Positions 55,894 through 64,000 of a stretch of 64,000 nt of DNA are shown here, piece by piece (the first letter of the stretch is position 1; every line of letters begins with the position of its first letter). The DNA lies in contig JAUJYZ010000647.1 of the NCBI GenBank assembly GCA_033675265.1, positions 150,330-214,329 on the forward strand, given 5' to 3'. Source of the stretch: Actinostola sp. cb2023. Lineage: Eukaryota > Cnidaria > Anthozoa > Actiniaria > Actinostolidae. The notes beneath the pieces were generated by a model. It did no database searches. It saw only the letters and a list, made by a program, of their open reading frames with translations, and had not been told where the DNA came from. The position numbers were made by a program, and so were the translations under genes.

Positions 55894-56607
55894 GCTGGGT
55901 TTGCTGCCAAAGTTCTCCAAACTGTATGTAAAGAACACGCTGAAACTTGGTGAAGTGTTTTCGAATATGTTGCTCTATGTCATATTGAAAAAGTATGGGG
56001 GAAAAAAATCGACAGAAATGTTTTTATACGCAGAATACAATATTTTGGATTTTTCATATAATACACAACATAAACCTCTTGCACTTTGCTCATTGATAAA
56101 GTTTGTTGTATGCTTCCGATTTGCGTGAATTTTCCCCTACAGTTGCGAGTGATATGCAGCTTTCAGGTGATAGTTTCAAATTCAGTTTTATTTTAAAATT
56201 TGTACGGAAGCGCTGACAATGTGTGCGAGTATAGTATTTTATACTAAAATTTAGCAGTCGCTTGTGCAGCATTTCCCAAGGTATTGTTTGAGGTAATTAC
56301 AAAATAATCCATCGTGGAGTTTGGACAATATAAGCATTTTCTCTGAAAATGGAGTCATTTTCTCTGTCATTTTCTCTGAAAATGGAGTGTTTCAATATCG
56401 ATTGTAACTCAACAAATGTTGTCTTTATTACAATAAAATTGTAACTCAACAAATGTTGTCTTTATTACAATAAAATTGTGCTTTTTATGAAATTTACGAA
56501 TACCTGATTATCAGGATGAAAAATATCCGAAATCGGTTAACGTTTTGCTGCTCAAATCATCGATTTAAAATGAGACCCATCGTTCAACGAAATAGGATTG
56601 GGCCACC
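55894..56607. repeat. Outer arm of the third foldback element (right)
   Basis: Contains the duplicated 39-base unit (about 56402-56478) and a rearranged TTTTCTCTGAAAATGGAGTCA repeat (56335-56388) that differs in copy arrangement from the left arm. Confidence 0.75.
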
Positions 56608-56876
56608 TTAATCGAGCGCGATGTATGTGCGAAGAAATATATATCAGACCGATGTGTCTTGAATGTATGGGCCGATCCGTAGGCGATCGAGAGCAGCAAA
56701 TGTGATTGGTTAATTCAGTATTAACGGTCCATAACTTCCCGTACGGACAGTAGTGAAGATTTTGATTTCATACTGAACCAGACTGGAACGTATTATCAAG
56801 CAATATCTTTAATATTGAAAAATCATTACCATTCAAGAGAACTCTATATTGGCAACAATAAGATCAGATTAATCAG

Positions 56877-57062
56877 ACTTTTTATTAACCTATTAATTAA
56901 CTAAAGATAACATTGCTGTGGGCAATGTACACTCGTGCCTTTTTATTAACCTATTAATTAACTAAAATTAACATTGCTGTGGGCAATGTACACTCGTGCC
57001 CTTTTTATTAACCTATTAATTAACTAAAATTAACATTGCTGTGGGCAATGTACACTCGTGCC
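56877..57062. repeat. Tandem triplication of a 61-62-base unit (right arm only)
   Basis: Three consecutive copies of a unit beginning CTTTTTATTAACCTATTAAT and ending GTACACTCGTGCC. The left arm has a single copy (about 6018-6080). The first unit differs from the other two (AAAGATAAC versus AAAATTAAC). Confidence 0.9.
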
Positions 57063-57140
57063 CTGTTGGGAATGAGCTACAGGTATGACATGCTTCAATA
57101 ATTGGGTGTGGATTTCGAAATTTGTGTACGAGTTTGATCA

Positions 57141-57422
57141 TATACACTCAATTGCAGAAAGGTTGTAGTATACATTTATACAAATATCTAATGAGATACA
57201 AGATATCTAATGAGATACAAAGTGTGAAACATCGCTTATTTTCTTCTAATATATCAGAACCATCAATATTCTAGATTAGAATCGCATCCAACAAGGACAA
57301 CACAATAATTTTCAGTTCTATTTTGTGATTAAACAGTTGTATTTTAGCATGTCTAACATTTTGCATCTCATTAGATATTTGTATATTTGTATAAATGTAT
57401 ACTACAACGTTTTTGAGTGTAT
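57141..57422. repeat. Small foldback element (right)
   Basis: Mirror of 5659-5939: TATACACTCAATTGCAG...TTTTTGAGTGTATA. Confidence 0.75.
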
Positions 57423-58236
57423 AACCCTAGAAATACTTTTTTATCTACTACTGCGAAGTCTATTAAACGCGTGATTTATCCACTTATCACAGATTTTAAG
57501 GTATCAGGGTACCCCTACTGACCAGTATGCATTCAAGTCGCTTTAACACAGAATCCGTCCATTTAAACCCCAATAAAGTATACATTTTCTGAAAGCTAAA
57601 TAAATGGAGATTCCAACTAATGGTCTATTAACAAAAAGTACATACGCGTTTTAGATATAAGTCAAGATCAACGAATTTTCATATAGCGTTATACGGCGAG
57701 GTCCCAGACAGCCGCATTTTATCGGAAATTCAAGATCATTATCTCTATGCACTCTAGAGATATCAATTATCAAAACAGTGTCTCCGTTTATCGATACGTT
57801 TCCCCGTTGCTTTTTTATCTGCCGCGAAACTTTCGGTACGCTAAAAATACATTGTTCTTTACTAATCAGTTAATAACTCATGAAATATTTAAAATATCAA
57901 AAATCGGAGAAATAGTTTTGAAGAATGATAATCAGAGATGAAGTTCTAAAAATCTCAGCTGAATCGAATAAAACCCGTTTGTTTAGGTGCTCAAAATAAC
58001 ACCCGTAGTTTCGTCAATTTGCTCTTTGAGAAAAAGCCCAAAATGTTTTTCAAGTAAAGTGGCGCCTTTGTTTACACAAGCGTGGATAATCCACCACAAA
58101 TATGTGATCCAATACCTGATGACATATGAATGGCAGTCAAAAGAAGATCGCCTTACAGTTCGGCACAACGAGGCAGGAAAACAAAGTTACTGCTGGCGGG
58201 AAATACGAGGACTTTGACCGTAAATAAATAAATAAA

Positions 58237-59463
58237 CTAGTCGTTTCTGGTAGAAAGTGAAGTGCTGCGAGTTGTGCACTGCCGTACAGTACATGGTAAC
58301 ACATAAAAGTGAAATGTAGCTTTCAATGCATACATGTGGCTGTCCCTTAATTTTCAGCAAGGTGCATTAATTGTAAAATAAAATAATAAAATGCAGTATA
58401 ATAATAATAATAACTTTATTACTGTGTCATGTGTTTCTAGCTTACAAGAAACCTATTTCCCTCCCATATATCTACTGATTCTCATTCCAACCCTCGTCCC
58501 ATTGTTCCCATCCCACATCTCCATTGATTCTCATTCCCATCCCGGTCACATTGTTCCATTCCATGTCTCTATTAATTATCATTCCCACCCGCTATAATAA
58601 TCTGGTCATGGACAGACAGCTATAGACATGTACCAGCACTAAAAGCATGCAATACTTTGCACTATTTATGTTATACGCTTGTAATACATTTTGTACTCTA
58701 CTGATATGCAGTAATAAATTAATACAAATATGGATTCAATGAAATAGAGAATTGTGTTTGGTGTATATTATATACAATGTTACTGCCAGATATCAGGAAA
58801 GATGTCGAAGCCTCATAGCACACTTGTAGAAGATAAAAGTACATCAGGATGGATCGTGATAATTTGATTCAGTAGTTGCCTCAATGCCAATGGCAATGGC
58901 ATGGGCCGGATTGGTTTGACGAAGACCAACGAGCTCGATCAGGTAGATAGGTCAGCGACAGCATCGGGGATACTAACTGTGTCTTTCAAAAGCATTCAAG
59001 TACATGCTGTCTCCTTCGGTCAACTCTGATCGACTCACTGTAGAAGTAACTTAAGCTTATGTACTTCATTGTGGAACTGGACGTGACTGAGCACACAACC
59101 ATAACAGCGCTGAAAACTCATAAAAGAACATGGTCTTCCCCTTGAAATGTCACACTAATTGTTCATGACCCTGATGAATGCTTCCAGCAATGATAAAGTT
59201 GCATTTGACATCATGGATTTGTAGAAACGAACACTTTCCTGGCTTGAATCAGCGAAAAATAAACGATACTCAATATCGATTGAACGTGTTGCGAGTGTGC
59301 GCTGATCAAAAGTACCGTGGGCTCACAAATCATCTCCACAAACTCCGTGAAATGCAGTCGAGATTCTCGTTGCATCCACATAAGTGCCCAGATCCCACAC
59401 GACCACACATGACACAGGAACTCCGTCAAGATTAGTTTCGCTGCTCGCCTGGCGGCTCGCAGC
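58237..59463. mobile_element. 1.23-kb insertion of unknown type (right arm only)
   Basis: It lies exactly between the AATAAATAAATAAA microsatellite and the SINE-like tail, which are adjacent in the left arm. It has no terminal inverted repeat that I can see, one (ATA)n run at about 58402-58420, a 47-base minisatellite (58471-58590) and an 85-codon frame (59178-59435) without a recognised family. The repetitive AATA context hides any target duplication. Confidence 0.75.
58471..58590 (+). repeat. Minisatellite, 47-48-base unit, 2.5 copies
   Basis: Units start at 58471, 58518 and 58566 with TCTMYWTTRATT CTCATTCC-like sequence (for example TCTCCATTGATTCTCATTCC). It lies inside the right-only insertion. 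Confidence 0.75.
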
Positions 59464-59625
59464 AATAACTTTATTTATATAGCGCTTTTACATGGACAAC
59501 TTACAAAGCACTTTACAACTGATACAAGTAAAATAAACGTAATCATAATCCAACAAAAAAAAAACACTTAAATCGTAAACCTAATCCTAAGTGTTAAAAA
59601 TAGACCGTGAGTGGTTTGGCATCGT
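59464..59625 (-). repeat. SINE/LINE-like tail (right)
   Basis: Mirror of the tail at 4700-4862, separated from its TTTA microsatellite by the 1.23-kb insertion. Confidence 0.5.
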
Positions 59626-59905
59626 TATTCAAGGATATTTTGAGTGAGCAGTTACGATTTTTGGATACTTTCTTCGCATCTGAATCTTTGTGGAAAGTAT
59701 GTTGCGTGAGTGCTGTTGACAGCATGCTTGTCAACATCTTTTTGCATCAAATGAAATCCAAAATTCGTTTTTTGGTTCTAAAATTTTTAGGGATTTTTAG
59801 ATTCTGTTTCTTGGAGATGATAGATAATATTCAATTTGATTTGATTGTCAAAAAAAAATCAAAACCGGTGGTTTGAAAGGTTTTTGGGGTACCCTGATAC
59901 CTTAA

Positions 59906-60482
59906 CCCCAGGGTTCCAAACATCGACAAGCTTATCAGGGAGCATGGCCAACAATTTCATACAGTCAGCGGATGACATTGCTGGCGCGTAAATGAGAGAA
60001 AAAATATATAATAAATACTTTTTTTTGGATTGGTTTGTCTGTGTTGTCAAAAGGGGTGGTTACTAAGCTTAGAACGAAGCAAAGATGGCGTACAGAGCGC
60101 CAAATTCAAACTCTATTATAAAATGAAGTGTAGCACCAAAACGGAGCGGAGCTGGCCCTTTAAACTTGGCGAGGACAACAATGGGATAATCACCGATAAA
60201 CTACCAAGTTGTAAATGATTTTGGAACAATCAAAGAGGACATTTTAAGCGGTTTTACCAAGGAGTTATTTGAAATGGACACTTGAACTTTCGAATTAGAC
60301 TTGTGGAAATCAGCTCGAACACCTGAAAGATGTTCTGAACTACAATAACTGTACGGCATCTCCGGTCAGTTACAAAGACAAGTATGGCGGATGCTTTTTT
60401 ACCTATTTTTCATCGGACTTGGGAACACTTTTACACATATTCCACATGAGAGAAACACGAACCATGGGCGAGACGAAATATG
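59906..60482. other. Flank between TTAA element and LTR (right); no recognised gene
   Basis: Mirror of 3877-4442. Short open stretches are frameshifted relative to the left arm; no gene is called. Confidence 0.4.
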
Positions 60483-61290
60483 TGTAACGCCTAGCCAACT
60501 GACGCGAACTGAACGAGGCGATGATGCCACTGGCTAAGTGTTTTGTGGACTATTTTACTGGATCGGCGTGGCTTCAGGAATTTACGCAACCAAACGACGG
60601 CGAACGTAGATTTATTGAAGATTCGATACCAATACGTAAACTGAAATACAACATTGTACAATTCCAATGAACAACTATTTACAAGAATATGATTTAAATG
60701 CAACAATAATCCACATTTCATGAATACATAACATTTCAATGTAACTACATGTTGGCGTTGACGTCGTCGAATTGGTTCATAAAATCAACTAAAAATACTG
60801 CATCGATAAGACATAAATCTTTCAAATAGGACTATTCATTTAACGACATGTTGCTAACATTAGCAAATAGATTCTCTAGGAATCTCAATCAGCATTTAAA
60901 ACGTGGATTTTCATACAATCGTGGAAACATGTAACTTACTAAAACTTGAACTATATTACGTTCTCTCAACTTAGGAGATAAAAACTAACTTATTATAGCG
61001 AAAGGGTACTTACATATCGGTCCCGCTTGCCTCTAAAAGTCAAAGATTTACCAAAGAAGTACCAAACGAAGTTTAACGAATTAACACACCATGAACGAAT
61101 TTATACTACTAAAGAACTAGCAAAAAGGGACGCTGACTCCCTTTTATATGCGCGTGGTGATGCTTAAAGGTCCGATTGCAAAGTGCACAAACAAATATAA
61201 ACATAATGTAACTAGGTATTGTAACTAGGATGTGGCTAATTTATCGACTAATTAATGAATCAATCAAACCACAGACAATCGTCCTTTACA
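60483..61290 (-). repeat. 3' LTR of the BEL/Pao element, uninterrupted (right)
   Basis: 808 bases with TGTAA/TTACA termini on the minus strand. The TATA box complement is at 61141-61150. An empty TTAA at 60694-60697 marks the site occupied by the foldback transposon in the left arm. The polypurine tract is adjacent at 61291-61300. Confidence 0.88.
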
Positions 61291-61446
61291 TGGCTCCCTT
61301 GAAATATCTATATTTCACTAATCTAAGCTAATCTATAACAATTATCACTAATGTTCGTATATATGTCAATCATGAGATTATTATCACAGTTCAATGTTCG
61401 TCCATTATGAACAGGAAGGCTCCTCGGCCGGGACAAACCCCGGTTC

Positions 61447-64000
61447 TCAGTCCTCAGCACGCATCAGTAGTACCAACTTCTGCACAGGACGCTCCAGATA
61501 CCGCAGTGGAGCGGACCTTTTGCCGTCTTTGTACAAGCAGCTATCCGCAAGAGCTACTTGAACCTTGCGCACCAGTCCATCTAAACTTGGGTACGTCGCT
61601 GATACTCTAGCTAGCTGCCAGCAGTTTCGTGCTGCGTTGTCATCCTTGACGATCACGATGTCGTCGACTCGTAGATTTCGACGCGAGTAAGTCCACTTCT
61701 GACGTTGCTGCAAGCTGACGAGGTACTCCTTTCTCCAACGAGACCAAATTTCGTTTACTAGGTGTTGCACTCGTCTCCAGCGCCTTGTGCAGTACAAGTC
61801 TGCTGATTGGAAGGAGTTAACAATAGCTTCTGCCTCGCACATCAAGGTTCTTAGGGATTCGTCGTCTAACTGGGCGCCGTTGTCTTGAAGCAGGGATGAT
61901 AATACATTACGCACAGTTCTGATCTGACGTTCCCATGCTCCTCCCATGTGGCTTTGCTGATGCGGACATTCATTTTTGAACTCTATCCAATCGCAGTTGT
62001 CTTTCAACAGCTCTGCTTTGACGCTCTCTTGGTCCATCTCTGCTAACGCTTCTTTCAGCTGTCTGCGAGCACCAACGAAGTTGGTCCCTTGGTCGCTCCT
62101 CCAATTGACGAATTGGGCCACGACGACTGACGAAACGCCTGTAAGCGTTTTATAAAGGAGTCTGTATCTAGACTGTTGGCGATCTCAAGATGTATGGCCC
62201 TCGATGCCATACATGTAAACAGGACACCATAAACGTTTAACTTCTTTGCGACCTACTTTGACCAGGAAAGGGCCAAGTAGTCGACTCCGCAGCTTGTGAA
62301 GGGTGGGGCACTCTCCAGACGATCCTTGGGGAGATCTGCCATTCTTTGTTCTTGAACCGCTCCACGAAGCCTTTGACACTTGACGCACAATGCAATTGTG
62401 TTACTGACAGCTGACGAACCGCCAGTGGATCCATTGGAACTGATTTTCATTCAACGTCATTCCTTTTCCTTGATGCTTTACGCGCTTGTGGAAATGCCTG
62501 ATGATCAGGGACGTGACATGACTCTTTCTTGGTAGGATAACTGGGAACTTTATTCCATCCGTCAGTCTTGAATACCTCAAACGTCCCCCGACACGTAATA
62601 TTCCATCCTCGTCTAGGAATGGGTCTATCTTGAATATAGAGCTGTGAGCCTTCACAGTGGTTCTTCTTGCAGTGGCGAAACCTCTCTCTTTGGGATCTTC
62701 ATTTTTCATCTTCTTCAGCTCGGCTATCTCGTCTTTGAAAGCACTAGCTTGCACCTCTCGGACTATTACACGTTCAGCTACTTCTAACTCATTCACGATT
62801 TTAGCTGACTGGGTTCTTTTGCTTCAAGCTGACGTCGTCCTTGTACCCTGTCTTTAAGCAATTTGACATAACGTGTAGGCACAGGGCTATGGCTCTTTTT
62901 GCACGATACCAGTCTGAGAAGTACTCTAACCTACGTTCTAGGCTTGCTCGTTCTTCACCTTCTGTCGAAGTTTGCCATAGCAACAGATTTCTAGACGTCT
63001 GGGTCGTCTTCAGAAATTGCACCTCCTTGACTATCGGTGGTTGGCCATTTGCTCTTTTCTTCCCACAGGAATGATGGTCCAAGAATCCATCGAGACATTG
63101 GAAGTTCTCGAGCTTTCATTCCAAGTGATGCCTCGTCTGCAGGATTCTGCTTTTGTGTCGACGTATCTCCATTGTTCCGCACGAGTACTCTCTTGAATTT
63201 CTTGAACTCTGTTTAGCTACGAAAACATGGAAACGCCTACTCTCGTTGTTTGATGTATCCAAGTACTACCTTGCTGTCCGTCCAGTAGAAGTCTTGGTCG
63301 ATAGGATATTCTTAATTCTTGATGTAGCTGTTGGCTTATCCTTCGCCTGAACATAACTGCTGCGGTGAGCTCGAGCCGCGGTATAGTCACGGGCTTCAAG
63401 GGTGCTACTCTAGATTTACCCCGTCACGAAAGCACAGTGAATCCTTTGATTCCTCAATCTACTAGTCTCAGGTAGCTACACTGGCCATAGTCTTTGGTAC
63501 TTGCATCAGAGAAATGATGTAGCTCTGTGTTCACGATGCGACCCAAGTCGTTGGGCTTGAAAACACCTATGGAATGGGAAAACTCGTTTAACTGTACGAG
63601 CTCTTTTCTCCACTTCTCCCATTTTGCTTTGACGTCTTCAGGGATAGGGTCGTCCCAGTCTAAGTCTTGGCCGCATAATTCTTGTAGAATCGACTTTTCC
63701 TCTAACATAAGCGGTGCAAACAAAACCAATTGGGTCGAATACTGTGAACTAACTGTCGACAGTAATTCCACGTCTTGTACACGGCCTTGTCTTGTAATAC
63801 AATGCTAAACTTGAAACAGTCAGACTCTACACACCACTAAACGCCGAGTGTGCGCTGCTAGGGGAGAGAGTCGAGGTCTAGGTTCAGCTCTTTAAAGCCA
63901 TCTGCGCGGGCAGCTTCCTGGATGCTCTTAAATGACATCTTTGCTTGTTGGAGATGAATTTGTGTAGATTGAATCCTCCTTTAGCGCATATTTCCCTTAC
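61447..64000 (-). pseudogene. BEL/Pao pol: RT end, RNase H and integrase, many frameshifts (right)
   Basis: Reading leftwards from the window edge, relics of the RT are visible (GGFNLHKF near 63960, a KFSIVLQD-like stretch near 63810). Then come the connection and RNase H start in 63771-63454 (LDWDDPIPEDVKAKW, HHFSDASTKDYG). IPRLELTAAV lies near 63390 and NPADEAS...LPMSRWILGPSFLW at about 63145-63070. The integrase follows: the zinc region in 62796-62401, the first catalytic aspartate near 62280, and the second aspartate and glutamate in 62121-61447. The frame changes at least six times. A 108-base in-frame deletion relative to left bases 1048-1155 removes the NSRPLT segment. The copy is clearly dead, unlike the intact left integrase frame. 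Confidence 0.92.

Larger units (their letters stand above)
50794..56607. mobile_element. Third TTAA foldback element with DIRS insertion (right)
   Basis: TTAA flanks lie at 50790-50793 and 56608-56611; the ends are GGTGGCCCAATCC and its complement. The hairpin core is at 51490-51747. The same DIRS element sits at the same place, so the nested state predates the palindrome. Confidence 0.88.
57500..59901. mobile_element. Second TTAA element, enlarged by an insertion (right)
   Basis: TTAA flanks at 57496-57499 and 59902-59905; ends GGTATCAGGGTACCCC and its complement. It is 2402 bases against 1135 on the left, the excess being mainly the insertion at 58237-59463. Confidence 0.82.
31569..62870 (-). 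repeat. Right arm of the giant inverted repeat
   Basis: This is the mirror copy of 1-31404. Right-only features are a 1.23-kb insertion at 58237-59463, a tandem triplication of a 61-base unit at 56877-57062, and a 108-base in-frame deletion in the BEL integrase. It lacks the foldback element that splits the left LTR; its intact empty site TTAA is at 60694-60697. Several frames broken on the left are open here and vice versa. Confidence 0.97.
60483..64000 (-). mobile_element. BEL/Pao LTR retrotransposon, 3' part (right)
   Basis: The minus-strand copy of the element at 1-3876. It extends further 5' in this window, showing RT and RNase H remnants upstream of integrase. The 5' LTR and gag are outside. 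Confidence 0.9.

Noticed and set aside
1..62870. Polinton/Maverick or a virus with very long terminal inverted repeats
   Set aside because: No protein-primed DNA polymerase, capsid, ATPase or replication protein is present. The arms hold nested, unrelated transposons and a TSP1 exon.

Overview
This is animal genomic DNA, not a microbial replicon. It is AT-rich and dominated by eukaryotic retroelements (a BEL/Pao LTR element, a tyrosine-recombinase DIRS-order element and a Tx1-like LINE). It also carries foldback DNA transposons and one isolated exon for a thrombospondin type-1 repeat with GT-AG borders. The element set and motifs such as CCCTGGGAACGAGG-like stretches fit an anthozoan cnidarian (coral or anemone). 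That assignment is inference and is not proven by the sequence.

The main structure is a giant palindrome. Bases 1-31404 are the reverse complement of 31569-62870, around a unique 164-base spacer (31405-31568). The left arm runs off the window, and 62871-64000 continues the right arm beyond the point where its partner leaves the window. Almost every feature therefore occurs twice, once per arm in opposite orientation. In the inner 12-31 kb of each arm (31.5-50 kb on the right) I see almost only one- to few-base indels, many in homopolymers. The outer 8 kb differ by substitutions, a 108-base deletion, a 1.38-kb transposon in the left arm only, a 1.23-kb insertion in the right arm only, and a 61-base unit present once on the left and three times on the right. 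The structure could be a real inverted segmental duplication or two haplotypes joined head to head in the assembly.

Left arm, outside to centre: BEL/Pao integrase and 3' LTR (1-3876), the LTR split by a TTAA-flanked foldback element; a second TTAA element (4447-5581); a small foldback (5659-5939); a third TTAA foldback (6353-12173) that contains a complete DIRS-order element (7078-11218); the TSP1 exon (12330-12479) beside a 735-base MITE (12612-13346); an inverted-repeat element with a Tc1-like transposase fragment (14641-17550); a gene-poor hairpin-rich stretch (17.5-21.1 kb); a LINE ORF1 paralogue (21173-22054); a Tx1-like LINE (22138-28338); and a central stretch with a tRNA-like SINE segment and arrays of a 10-base palindrome. 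The right arm repeats this in reverse.

No cellular metabolic gene or operon is visible. The coding content is selfish DNA in various states of decay. Frameshifts shared by both arms (DIRS gag, RT and YR; LINE ORF1) predate the duplication. Arm-specific ones are later mutations or consensus errors. The three TTAA elements share GGT...ACC ends but differ in interior, so they form a small apparent superfamily here.
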